DNA of 47,000 bases from Verrucomicrobiales bacterium (GTDB lineage Bacteria; Verrucomicrobiota; Verrucomicrobiia; Verrucomicrobiales; DEV007), in NCBI GenBank assembly GCA_028047635.1, contig JAOFXR010000021.1, forward strand, positions 1 to 47,000, in the 5' to 3' direction. The translations under genes were made by a program, and so were the position numbers. The notes beneath the pieces are model-generated. The model was given only the letters and a program-made list of their open reading frames with translations. It searched no databases and was not told the DNA's origin. Below are positions 17,201-25,692 of the stretch, in pieces; position 1 is the stretch's first letter; the number at the start of each line of letters is the position of its first letter.

Positions 17201-20200
17201 ATCGTAACCACGTAACATAGCCCGAAGCCGTCGAGCGTTTGCTTCGTGAGACGAAGGCCTTCTCCCTCGAAGCCGGTCAGAACCGCGGGCTCGCATAAAA
17301 GCAGAAAGCTGTCACCATTTTCACCTGACAAAGCAATACGCCCTTTTCCCTCGACCGAATTCTCTTCATTTGAGATCGCCCAGGTCTGATGAATTTCTCC
17401 GGCAGACTCATACCCGAAGGGAGTCGCCCCTTGAGCAGCGGCATTTCCAAATCCTGACAAACACAAAAACAACCCCACTATCAGTGTCGTCGCCGCTCCG
17501 GTGTTTCCGCTCGAGTCGACCACTTCGCTTTTCTTTTCCTCCCGTGCTTTTTCGCGAACTGCCCGGAATCGCTTCCAACCATCAACGAGACGCGGCAGAA
17601 GCATCAGCAAAGCAATCGCCACAGCGAGAAACCAGAAGAACCATTCAGCTCCGCCCCGCTGCATCAACAAACCGATCGCAATCAGAAAAACGGCAGCAGT
17701 TCGCAATCCGCTCTTCCCGAGAGGAGGATTCGCAAGAAGAGAACGAATCAACGCCACTACTCCGATGACCAAAGCGGCAACACCAAGCCAAACCACATTG
17801 GCCTGCCACAACCCGCTGTTCTGAACCGTGATCTCCACCGCTTCGCCGGCAGTCAGCACAGGAAGACTAAGTTTCAACGGCACGGTCCCGCCGACCATCG
17901 CCGCAGCGTGAAGGGCAGCGGCGCAGGAACAAAGCACGGCCGCAAGAAGCGCTAGAAAACCGGGGAATCGCAGAAAACTTCCGAGTCCGGAGAGCCAAAC
18001 TCCCACACCGGCGAATGCCACCACGATTGCCATCACACCGAGCGCCTGACGCGTGATCCAGGTGTATCCCGAAGGTCGAAGCACAGGCGTTGGAGGCTCG
18101 ACGGTGCCTCCTGTCGGAATCAAAACCCGACGCTCGTCGCCATGGATATTCCACTCGGTTTTCAACACCGGCGCACCCACCCGCGGGAGAGCAATAAGAG
18201 GGTTCGCACCATCCACCGCGGGACGACCGAGACGCAGTCTTACCTCGACCGGAACGTTTGGATCCGAACCACCGGGAAGCGGAATCAAAGTCGCTGATTC
18301 CGTCGCACGCGCCGTCGCAGGCTTCCCGGCAACCGTGACCGACCACAATCGCACTGACTCTGGAAGTTCGACCTTCAAGGCACGGCGACCTCGTGATTTC
18401 ACATAATAAATGATGTCAGAAACCAGTTCACCATCCGAAGAAACACGGCTGTTAATTTCTGAGAACTCGACCACTTGCGTAGCTGTCGTTCCGGGCTCAA
18501 ACCAACTCACGCTTAGGCTCAACTCGAACGGACGTTCGGTATACTGCCAGGCACCCAAAGTCGGCGAAGCGCTGAGTAGCCGGAACTCGGCCGGCAATTC
18601 AAGCGCGTCGAGTTTCAGCAATCCATCACTGGCCACTTTCGTATCCATCTTCACCTGCATAGGACTCACGACCTGAACATACCCACGCTCGCCTTCCACA
18701 TCGAGCGGAACAACGCGCCCCGGAAGAAGAACGCCGCCATTGCTGTCGATCTTTTCTTCAAACGTAACCAGAAGTGTGTAAGAACCGATCACCGGCTGAT
18801 GAAGAGATACTTTTAAAACACCATCCTCCTGACGAAATGTACGGATGTCCTGCCCGTCGGCGGTGACATTTCCGAAATCTGCAGGCACCTGAATTTGCAA
18901 TTCGGAAACAGGAGCACCGGTCACGAAATAGTTGATCAGCGCGCTTCCATATGCGGTGCCCTCACTCAGGGAATAGAGATGAAAAACATCCGCCTGAACT
19001 GTTTTTTCGAGGACCTCGATTTGCATGGTCGCCGTCCAACCCGGCTCACGAATGCGGAAAGCCTGCTGGAGATTCGGCGTCGCTGAAGAAAAGTAGGAGA
19101 GCGGCTTTTCCGCAAGAAGATCCGTCTCGCCCACCGAAACGCGGAATCCAGGAGCGCCGGCGACTCCGATATCACCTCTCACTGATTCCGCACCCGGATA
19201 CTCGATTCGAGGCAGCGCCCACTCACCCGCCTCCGCAGAGAGATTTTTCTCAAGGAGAAGCTTAACCAACTGACGCCCCATAATATCAGCGTTGAAAACG
19301 ATCTTAAGATTGCGCCTCCCGTTTTCTGATTCCGACGCCACGATGTAGTCGCCAACCGTCGCCCCGCTCACCACGACCACGGAATAGTCATCCGGAATCT
19401 CAAAGTCCCACTCACGAATCGGAGCCTCGCGAACGTCGAGTTCGATAGAGGCATCAATTGTCCGATCCGCCTCGGCCAAATGATAGACGACTTGCTCGGA
19501 AACACTTACTTCAGGCTGAACGCGATCCACCTCAATGTTGAACTCATGCTCAGCTGAGGGAAAGCGATAAACAAAAACCTGACGAGACTCGAGCGCCTTG
19601 CCGGGAAACTGACCGGGAGCTAACTGCGTCAACCCTGCCAACTCAACAGGCTCGAGCCGAACACTTCCCTGATTGGAAACCCGCATAAATCCCGAGTGAC
19701 GTACCACCCCTCGCGGGGTAATCCGCAGGGAGCCGGCCCGGATTGGGAAGGCTTCAAGCGGCAGCTGAGTCTGCACTTTCAATTGACCTGCTTTTGTAAT
19801 CGCCTGACTGAGCCGGACGCGAAGGAAACGTTTTTCATTCCCTTCGATCGACCAACCAGCGACTCCTGATCCCTCGACCGATAAGACCTCGCCGGGGCCC
19901 TCGATGTCGAGAATCAGCTCCTCCAATTCTCCCTGCAAAATCTGGTAGTCGATCACCTGGTGCTGTCTGAGCAATCCCGGGCCGACTGTCGTTTCGATCG
20001 CGGCTGTCGTGCTGAAGAAAAGCTTCCCCTCCCCGATCTTTCGGGTGTCCTTCCAGTAAAAATGACAGTCTCCGCTTCCTGGAATAAAACCTGACCACAC
20101 GCCATTTTGCCAAACAGGCTGCACTGTCGAGTCAGATCTGAACTCGATCTCCTCGGGGAATCCCTCGAGCTCGACCGGAGCCACCGCACCGGAAGCGGCC

Positions 20201-21201
20201 GTGAACAACATCTTGCTCCAGCCTTTCTCAGGCATAACCGAAGCCACGAAATCAATTTGAACAGGCCACTCGCCCGCTTTTTCAAAAACCAACTCATAGA
20301 AGGGACCCAGCTTCGCTTTCGTTTCGAGGCGGACTCGATAATTGGGATTCGACGGCATAGAGCTCAACGCGATCGACCGGGATCTCAAAATGGGAATCGT
20401 GGCTCCTGCTTCAGAAACCCGCGCCACGCCACTCATTTGAAACGCCGCTGATTTTTTGTCTTCGCTCAATTCCCCCGCGATGCGGAACCGGGTCATCTCA
20501 ACCGGGGCTGGATCACTGCCGCTGCGGTTTAATTGAATCACAAAAGCACCTCCCGTAGTGGTTTGAAAACGGGTTGGAAAATCATCTCCGGTATCCACGG
20601 GAATGAAACCCGCTGAGGTCTTCAGCTGCCCCTCGACTCCACTTATATACTTCAATGTCAGGATTTGAGAAAAGCTCGCTGACTCGTCATTTCCCGGTCC
20701 AATATTAACGAGTTGAGCGGATGCCGGAAGGCTTTCGACCTCCGCTTTGAAACGAATCTTGAAATCGTGTTCGATGACCGGCTTGTCGTCTTTTGTAAGC
20801 GCTTCCTTTTTGAGCTTCACGTCGACATAACGTCGCTTTTTATCATCCCACCGCACCGCCCAGGAGGCAACACCCTTCCCCTCCACTGACACCACATCAG
20901 GTATCCCATGTGCCCAATAACTGATGACATCAGGCTCTCCCTGCAGAATGCGCACCTTCACATCGACCTCGGAATCAATCTGACCAGGACGAATCGTCGC
21001 CGTATTGGTCACTTCGCTGGAATAAAAAACAGGAGGCTTCGGAATCTCTCCTTTCGCATCGATGATGATTCGCCCGGATCCATCTTCACCAATCGTCGTT
21101 GAAACGCTCGCCTGATTTGGGCCCGATTGATTGGTCGTCTTTTCCTGGCCGACTGCGGGAATCGCGGCGAGGAGCAAAATGAGTAGCAGGTGGATTTTCA
21201 T
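14215..21201 (-). CDS. Giant two-part exported/membrane protein (2328 aa), unknown function
   Basis: I do not recognise a named family for this protein. Visible layout: signal peptide (residues 1-18, MKIHLLLILLLAAIPAVG); about 1030 residues of secreted beta-rich modules; a cluster of about five hydrophobic segments (roughly 1055-1205); a charged Arg/Lys/Glu stretch (about 1205-1232); a second hydrophobic, signal-peptide-like segment (about 1236-1258, ending NAAAQGA); about 1000 more residues of beta-rich modules; one helical TPR-like stretch near 2130-2190; and a C-terminal membrane helix followed by GARRGEVA. Modules repeat internally: ILQGEPD...VVSVEGKGVASW near residue 89 matches ILQGELE...VLSVEGSGVAGW near 418. 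It follows the VWA gene by 138 bp on the same strand, behind the ECF sigma factor, suggesting an envelope target or partner of that regulator. Confidence 0.8.
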   Translation of the reverse strand: MKIHLLLILLLAAIPAVGQEKTTNQSGPNQASVSTTIGEDGSGRIIIDAKGEIPKPPVFYSSEVTNTATIRPGQIDSEVDVKVRILQGEPDVISYWAHGIPDVVSVEGKGVASWAVRWDDKKRRYVDVKLKKEALTKDDKPVIEHDFKIRFKAEVESLPASAQLVNIGPGNDESASFSQILTLKYISGVEGQLKTSAGFIPVDTGDDFPTRFQTTTGGAFVIQLNRSGSDPAPVEMTRFRIAGELSEDKKSAAFQMSGVARVSEAGATIPILRSRSIALSSMPSNPNYRVRLETKAKLGPFYELVFEKAGEWPVQIDFVASVMPEKGWSKMLFTAASGAVAPVELEGFPEEIEFRSDSTVQPVWQNGVWSGFIPGSGDCHFYWKDTRKIGEGKLFFSTTAAIETTVGPGLLRQHQVIDYQILQGELEELILDIEGPGEVLSVEGSGVAGWSIEGNEKRFLRVRLSQAITKAGQLKVQTQLPLEAFPIRAGSLRITPRGVVRHSGFMRVSNQGSVRLEPVELAGLTQLAPGQFPGKALESRQVFVYRFPSAEHEFNIEVDRVQPEVSVSEQVVYHLAEADRTIDASIELDVREAPIREWDFEIPDDYSVVVVSGATVGDYIVASESENGRRNLKIVFNADIMGRQLVKLLLEKNLSAEAGEWALPRIEYPGAESVRGDIGVAGAPGFRVSVGETDLLAEKPLSYFSSATPNLQQAFRIREPGWTATMQIEVLEKTVQADVFHLYSLSEGTAYGSALINYFVTGAPVSELQIQVPADFGNVTADGQDIRTFRQEDGVLKVSLHQPVIGSYTLLVTFEEKIDSNGGVLLPGRVVPLDVEGERGYVQVVSPMQVKMDTKVASDGLLKLDALELPAEFRLLSASPTLGAWQYTERPFELSLSVSWFEPGTTATQVVEFSEINSRVSSDGELVSDIIYYVKSRGRRALKVELPESVRLWSVTVAGKPATARATESATLIPLPGGSDPNVPVEVRLRLGRPAVDGANPLIALPRVGAPVLKTEWNIHGDERRVLIPTGGTVEPPTPVLRPSGYTWITRQALGVMAIVVAFAGVGVWLSGLGSFLRFPGFLALLAAVLCSCAAALHAAAMVGGTVPLKLSLPVLTAGEAVEITVQNSGLWQANVVWLGVAALVIGVVALIRSLLANPPLGKSGLRTAAVFLIAIGLLMQRGGAEWFFWFLAVAIALLMLLPRLVDGWKRFRAVREKAREEKKSEVVDSSGNTGAATTLIVGLFLCLSGFGNAAAQGATPFGYESAGEIHQTWAISNEENSVEGKGRIALSGENGDSFLLLCEPAVLTGFEGEGLRLTKQTLDGFGLCYVVTIADSETPEAVNSDPFADPSPKAADSIRNYEASFSFLLEVADVTKGIEVPTGAASLQEIEASFDRAQWTFECVEAVRIEKGVGEGDRSTATLLLAPGKKAKVVLKPAMRDVTSETTQFFVESSNLYVPGPGVVDGKHRLAIRPSQGQVKQLVVTIPTGLTVSEVSGPAESWQFDAETGSLQMVVEPAHSTPFSIDVQTQRSLGPLPAEVTLKPILTEGAEGQVGLIALAFGPDAQPEKVESETLSQVNLSDFDATLLPNETAVLHRVYRFGETGGDVALRVAPVAPEVRVVSKQVISLGEERIVFGVNFSTSITRAGLFQLSFPLPEGFEVESLSGEALHHWAEVSAGGQRRIALHLNGKTIGDHNFSLSLTSSAPDNSPEWEIPRFTVTEASRQTGELVVKPTTGIRLRTVSRQNVSEVDPRTLGDGAKGSLAYRLLQQDWDLTLGIEKLDPWITAEMLQEVTLREGQTKASLFVRLNVQNASIRNLKIQLPLTDPEEIKTLIASGKSVSDLVRVSPDSDMWEIQFKRRVIGDVDLRIEYERRGERENEREAITPVALPDSRQTSYYYAVRSGGRLEIEVQDFPRGWQRADWNNVPQVLREAGNRNAPVLTLRAVSPQGPFFVAARRHSLAEALKLRVANGKLTSVLSPLGDQLTAVDLTMEVVQRSSLRVVLPPEGDLFSIFVNGESVHSVRQGEAWQFYILPGANDRTATVRFIYSVEGEHFKKSGLLSPQLNVPLENIEWNVVAPKGFELSDSGGNLELKQQQRGQQFDRSSYLSKTQGKREEQAKKAADLLVQANDLLQAGEQSKARWAFNSVANQYALDAASNEDARVQLENLQTQQAVVGLNTRRQRLYLDNSADGMVGEQNEQIEIGITENRVLQKGDLNFRPQEMSQLLLGNTSEDNEALRRIAAQLVKHQRSSIPAPQAITITLPEEGEIYTFHRTVQVAENAPLNLDLTFTGSHQISIGKAVVLLLLCALVAVGIGFGARRGEVA

Positions 21202-21244
21202 AACAAATTTAAGTTCAAGCGGGTTGAGCGGAATGCGATTTCGA

Positions 21245-21274
21245 AGTTGTCAGTTATTTGTGAGGGAGTTGTCA
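21245..21274 (-). promoter_or_regulatory. Paired TGACAACT direct repeats upstream of the giant gene
   Basis: Reading on the minus strand, TGACAACT occurs twice (AGTTGTCA at 21245-21252 and 21267-21274 on the plus strand), exactly 22 bases apart, about two helical turns. The upstream copy reads TTTTGACAACT, like a -35 element with an AAC core of the kind ECF sigma factors use. This could be a promoter or operator within the VWA-to-giant gene gap. Confidence 0.4.
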
Positions 21275-21339
21275 AAATGATGTAAGAACAACGACCTGTC
21301 CCCAGCCACTTATGTCTTTGATAGAGTCGATTTCATGAC

Positions 21340-24300
21340 TTAGTTCCCGGAAATCGCCCTCGCGGATTCGAGCATGTTTTTGAGTTCAGCAACGCGCGGC
21401 TTCTCCCTCCACGATTCCGGAAGCCCTGAGACGATCTGCAACAGTGCATCCAGATCAACGACATCGCCTAGCACATCCCCTTTCAGCTTCGCTCCGAACA
21501 TCGCCGCGACCGTGGCCACCTGCATTGAGGGTGCCGCCGCCACCGGTCGTGCAGGATGCGACTGATAAGGAATCGTCCAGCGGCGTTCTGTCATTTCACC
21601 AGTCGCCATGTCGCGAAACCTGACAAAAGCAGAACCAACATCTCCTTTCCCATCCGGCTTTACCTCGATTTGATAAACCGCGACGCCCGCTTCGGCAGCT
21701 GCGAGTTCGGCTGCATCAACCTTGTCATTCCGGAAATCCTCTTTCTTGAGGCGATGTTTTTCGAAACCGAGAAGCTTATATTTTCCAACGCGCTCGGGAT
21801 TAAATTCAATCTGAACCTTCACGTTCCCTGCTGCCGGGCGCAGAGCCCCTGCAATCTGTTTCGCAAAGCCGGCATCAACATCATCGGCCTCATCGAGGAG
21901 GTAATATCGACCGTCCCCCTTTCGAGTCAGCGCTTCGAGAATTTCATCATTGAGTCCTTCCGTTCCAATACCCGCCGCGTCGAAAGCGATGCCCCCGTTT
22001 CGCATCTGCTCTACTTTATCAGCGAGGCGCTGAGGCTCCGCATCTCCCAGATTGGCAGCACCATCGGTCAGTAAAATAATTCTATTTTGAGCGCCGGGAA
22101 GTTGTTGCTCCTTTGCCTTTTCAAAAGCCAGCGCCAACGCTGCTTCGAGATTCGTCCCTCCTTCACTCGGAAGATTTTTCACCGTCTCGACCAAACCAGC
22201 CGCCTGATCTCCACTCACGCGATCCGCAAGGAGACGAGGCTGGCGCGCGAAGCTGATCAAGGTGACCTGGTCGGCAGGTTGTAACATCGAAGCGAGGAGA
22301 GCGAAGGCCTTTTGCACGGTTTCCCGGCGATCAGCGCGTTCCATCGAACCTGAATTATCGAGCAGGAAAGTGAGCCGCAGTGGAGTCGTTGAGTTGCGCC
22401 CTGTAGCCGCCGTCCGCATCGAAACCCGCAGCAAATTGCGCTGCTGAAGAAAAGGGTGAATGGCCTGCTCCAAATTAGCAGCCACCTTTTCCTCGTGACT
22501 TGGAAGTGGATCCCCGTAGTCGAAAGCATTCACAAATTCCTCAATCCGAATACGTTCCGCATCGGGCCATTCCCCTTTTGCGAGAGCCGCCTGCGCCAAC
22601 TTAAATGAAACATCGCTGACGTGAAGGGAGAAAGTTGAGAAGGGCTTTTCCTGAGCGCTTAGTTCCGTCAAGTCGACTAGAGTCTTCCGGAACGAAGCGG
22701 CTCCTATCATAGCATCCACAGTGGCTCCGTCGATTGCGACCGCGCCGGACCGGAGTCCCGAGGTGATACCTCTGCCTGCTGAACGACCAGAAGGGATAAG
22801 GGCAGATTCCTGATCGGTGCGAATCATTTTGAGCTCTTCGCTCACCTTGGCGAGACGACTGGTTTCCACTTTCGCAGCAGCAGCGGCGGCCTCCATTTGA
22901 ACAGCCTCATTTTTTATTAAAGCTAGAGAATCTTTATTGTCACTACTACTAGAGAGCCCGCGCCCTATCTGAAAACCACCAGTCGCCGTTTGCCCATCCT
23001 CCTGAAGCGAAGGCCTGCGACTCTCTCTGGATTGGGGCTTCGAAGCGCTGAAAGGAGCAGCCGCAATAGCAGGAAGTTCACGCCGAACAACTCGGTCCTT
23101 CGTTCTTGTAATTCCCTGCACAGGAATCTGACCGACTTCAGGAAGCTCGACTTGAGCGCTGATAGCAGTAGCGCCGAAACGGGAACCCACTTCTCCGACA
23201 ATGCCCTCGGTTCCTCCGATCATGACCCGCCGCGTGTCGACCTCTTCCTGCTCGTCACCAAAAGTTGCCGTCGCCCCTATATGAAATCGACCGCTTTCAT
23301 CTCGCACGGTTTTGGTCACCTTCTGCTCTTCGCCGAAGTTAACCGCTAAACTCACCCCACCATGAAGCACATCGTTATCCGCAGAGGTGATTCCGTCTGC
23401 TCCCCCGTCAATTCTCACAGTGCCGCCATGTTGTTTTTCCCCGAACTCTTTGTCCGAAGATTCACGAACTCCGGTAAAGACATAGTCAGTCATATATCCA
23501 GTAGATACCTGACCGGCCGCTGCTAACTCTGGAGCCGCATCTCCCGCCCGCGGCGGCTCTCCCCAATCTCCGTTCCCGGAAACTTTCTCCCCACTTGGCG
23601 CAGCTTTCTCAGTTCGACTGTCAGCGATGGTTCCATTGCTGACAACGGGGGCCGGGAGCGGAGACTCTGCCCTTACGCCAAAAAGACTTCCCACTTGCGG
23701 GAGATCCCCCATCAGCGGGACTTTATCCTCAACGCCCGCGATCGCCGCTTGCCCCGGAGAATCCAACTCATTGTAGGTTTTTCTTAGATTCCGAGCAGGG
23801 TCCGAGATTTCTTTACCTTTACTCGCAGTCGCGTCCGGGTTCGCGTTCGCCAGTGAATGAGCATTGCCTTCATCCGGTTTCATAGCCTGCGGAACAGGGC
23901 TTTCCCATCCTTCTGCTACTTCTTTCAACATCCTCGACCGAGTATGATCATAAGCATCATCGTAATAAGCCATTCGTTGCCTCTCATGGTTCATCTGTCC
24001 GCTGGAAGCTGAAACACTGAGGTTTGAAGTACCATCCTGCTGCACTAGCAGATCCCCCCCCCCACCGAAGGCAAAAGCACCACTCTCTTGAATTGGCGAG
24101 AACTGCTCCGTGACATCCATATCAGCAGAATACCCCCCGTGCCCAATCTGCGCATACCCTCGATCAGGAATGTCACCCTCTTTGAGAAAATTACTCGAAT
24201 CCACGTCGAGAGAACTCGATGTCGACATTCCCAGGCTCATCGAGGGCTTGGATGAAACACCGGTTTCAACCGCCACGCCGGAGGCCGGAACGTCCACATT

Positions 24301-24984
24301 GGAAGCGGAAAATGACGATGCGGCGCTGACCGAAATGATGTCATCACCAGCGGAATTCTCCGACGTGGGCGCTACCGAAAGCTTTTCCATTTTTACATTT
24401 TCAATCACTTCCCCCCCGGTGGTTGCCGAAAGTGCTCCGTTAGCATCACTATCCAACCGACTTAGCTCATCGTTCTGCGCGATCACACGGGTCGAATCCA
24501 GGCTGGCCAGGTCGAAGATGTCACCGCTATCTCCGGCACTGTAACTGCTACTCGCCCTGTGCTCAGAGTTAGCCATAGAGAAGAAAGTGAGCCCGGCAGA
24601 ACCAAGCACCAAGGCAGAAATCGTGACCATCGCGGCGACCTTCATGACGCCTTTCCAGTTCCAGCCACGATTCTTCTCCGATCTGTTCTTCTCTATTTCC
24701 GGCTTGCCATCAGTTACTCCCTGAATCGCCGCAAGCACTGCATCCCGCTTCTCCGTCGAAAGCTTCCAGTCATCGTCATCGGAGATCACGTCACCCTTCG
24801 CATTCGCCCGCAGCATCCCATGCAGGGATTCCATTCGCTGACGAAACAATCCTAACTCCGGCTTCTCTTCGATGAGCCGCTCCAATTCTTCTGTTTCGAA
24901 ATCCGACGCCTCGCCGACAACGAGCGCAACAATTCGGGCTTCGAGTTCCGGTTCAATCCAGGGATGTAATGAGTCATCTTTCAT
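21340..24984 (-). CDS. Membrane-anchored VWA (YfbK-like) protein with anti-sigma-like N-terminus
   Basis: 1214 residues in clear sections. Residues 1-110 are a cytoplasmic, acidic helical region (EARIVALVVGEASDFETEELERLIEEKPEL) like the N-terminus of non-zinc anti-sigma factors; 112-137 are one membrane helix (VMKVAAMVTISALVLGSAGL); about 140-760 are a low-complexity external region rich in Ser, Gly, Ala and Asp, with a secretin-like PLMGDLPQVGSLF at 423-435. About 780-860 are the YfbK N-terminal domain (FSLHVSDVSFKLAQ), about 868-1040 a VWA domain with an intact MIDAS site (DNSGS, residues 876-880; LLTDGAANLGD), and about 1060-1150 the YfbK C-terminal DUF3520 domain (ERVGKYKLLGFEKHRLKKEDF). 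The start ATG overlaps the ECF sigma stop by four bases (ATGA), implying translational coupling and a sigma/anti-sigma pair. The function is inferred. Confidence 0.85.
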   Translation of the reverse strand: MKDDSLHPWIEPELEARIVALVVGEASDFETEELERLIEEKPELGLFRQRMESLHGMLRANAKGDVISDDDDWKLSTEKRDAVLAAIQGVTDGKPEIEKNRSEKNRGWNWKGVMKVAAMVTISALVLGSAGLTFFSMANSEHRASSSYSAGDSGDIFDLASLDSTRVIAQNDELSRLDSDANGALSATTGGEVIENVKMEKLSVAPTSENSAGDDIISVSAASSFSASNVDVPASGVAVETGVSSKPSMSLGMSTSSSLDVDSSNFLKEGDIPDRGYAQIGHGGYSADMDVTEQFSPIQESGAFAFGGGGDLLVQQDGTSNLSVSASSGQMNHERQRMAYYDDAYDHTRSRMLKEVAEGWESPVPQAMKPDEGNAHSLANANPDATASKGKEISDPARNLRKTYNELDSPGQAAIAGVEDKVPLMGDLPQVGSLFGVRAESPLPAPVVSNGTIADSRTEKAAPSGEKVSGNGDWGEPPRAGDAAPELAAAGQVSTGYMTDYVFTGVRESSDKEFGEKQHGGTVRIDGGADGITSADNDVLHGGVSLAVNFGEEQKVTKTVRDESGRFHIGATATFGDEQEEVDTRRVMIGGTEGIVGEVGSRFGATAISAQVELPEVGQIPVQGITRTKDRVVRRELPAIAAAPFSASKPQSRESRRPSLQEDGQTATGGFQIGRGLSSSSDNKDSLALIKNEAVQMEAAAAAAKVETSRLAKVSEELKMIRTDQESALIPSGRSAGRGITSGLRSGAVAIDGATVDAMIGAASFRKTLVDLTELSAQEKPFSTFSLHVSDVSFKLAQAALAKGEWPDAERIRIEEFVNAFDYGDPLPSHEEKVAANLEQAIHPFLQQRNLLRVSMRTAATGRNSTTPLRLTFLLDNSGSMERADRRETVQKAFALLASMLQPADQVTLISFARQPRLLADRVSGDQAAGLVETVKNLPSEGGTNLEAALALAFEKAKEQQLPGAQNRIILLTDGAANLGDAEPQRLADKVEQMRNGGIAFDAAGIGTEGLNDEILEALTRKGDGRYYLLDEADDVDAGFAKQIAGALRPAAGNVKVQIEFNPERVGKYKLLGFEKHRLKKEDFRNDKVDAAELAAAEAGVAVYQIEVKPDGKGDVGSAFVRFRDMATGEMTERRWTIPYQSHPARPVAAAPSMQVATVAAMFGAKLKGDVLGDVVDLDALLQIVSGLPESWREKPRVAELKNMLESARAISGN

Positions 24985-25562
24985 TGGTTTCCTTCGATTC
25001 CAAGTTGTTGAAGTTTTTCGGCGAGTTGCTTAAGAACGTGATGTAGCCGATAGCCGACGTTCCCGATGCTGAGACCGGTTCGTTCGCTGATCTCGCGATA
25101 CTTGAGATCCTGAAAATATTTCAAGTCAATGAGCTGCCGATCCGCCTCCTCAAGCTCTGACACTAACAATCGTAAAAACCCGGCCGCCTCCATTCGGTGA
25201 AGAAGATCCTCGGGTGAATCCGGAGACTCTGAGCTCAAGGCTTCCGCCTCGTCACTCAAGGTTTCGCGCTTGTGATCACGGTGATGATTGTAAGATCGAT
25301 TTCGAACACTTCGAAAAAGCCACGCGACAGGATTCTCAACCGTCTCCCAATGAGCATGAAGTTGCAGAAAAGCATCCTGCACAATTTCCTCGGCGATGAC
25401 GCGGCGGCCGACCAACGAAAAGGCATACCGAAGCAGAGGTGTCTCCTCATTTTCGAATAATTGCAGAAGCGTTGGCTTCAAGACAACAATCGAATCATCT
25501 GGGCTGGATTTCGACATTGCCTGAATCGTTTCCGAATCGAATTGCTGGTGGGTTTTCTTCAC
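24981..25562 (-). CDS. ECF-type RNA polymerase sigma factor
   Basis: This small sigma-70 factor has region 2 (LLRYAFSLVGRRVIAEEIVQDAFLQLHAHWETVENPVAWLFRSVRNRSYNHHR, split by typical spacing) and region 4 (LEEADRQLIDLKYFQDLKYREISERTGLSIGNVGYRLHHVLKQL), with no region 1 or 3, as in extracytoplasmic-function sigma factors. It would transcribe envelope-stress or signal-responsive genes, probably including its own operon. The start is a GTG at 25562 with a weak GAGAGG about 10 bases upstream; an ATG at 25517 is the alternative (178 residues). It overlaps the VWA gene by four bases. A long palindrome lies upstream at 25616-25653. Confidence 0.9.
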   Translation of the reverse strand: MKKTHQQFDSETIQAMSKSSPDDSIVVLKPTLLQLFENEETPLLRYAFSLVGRRVIAEEIVQDAFLQLHAHWETVENPVAWLFRSVRNRSYNHHRDHKRETLSDEAEALSSESPDSPEDLLHRMEAAGFLRLLVSELEEADRQLIDLKYFQDLKYREISERTGLSIGNVGYRLHHVLKQLAEKLQQLGIEGNQ

Positions 25563-25615
25563 AAAAAATCATCCTCTCACACAGGGATGACCCGCGACGA
25601 CGATGATTCTTAGAA

Positions 25616-25653
25616 ATTTTACGAAAAAGATTTCGAAATCTTTCTCGTGAAAT
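25616..25653. promoter_or_regulatory. 38-bp near-perfect palindrome upstream of the ECF operon
   Basis: The core 25621-25648 reads ACGAAAAAGATTTC then GAAATCTTTCTCGT, pairing at 13 of 14 positions. The symmetry extends outward through ATTTT/GAAAT (one G-T pair) to 25616-25653. There is no loop at the centre (TTCGAA) and no U-tract, so a dimer-binding operator is more likely than a terminator, though it could also end methyltransferase transcripts. It lies 54 bases upstream of the ECF start codon. Confidence 0.55.
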
Positions 25654-25692
25654 CCGAAAACGTTCTGAACCGCCGGAGCCAGAACGGAAATA

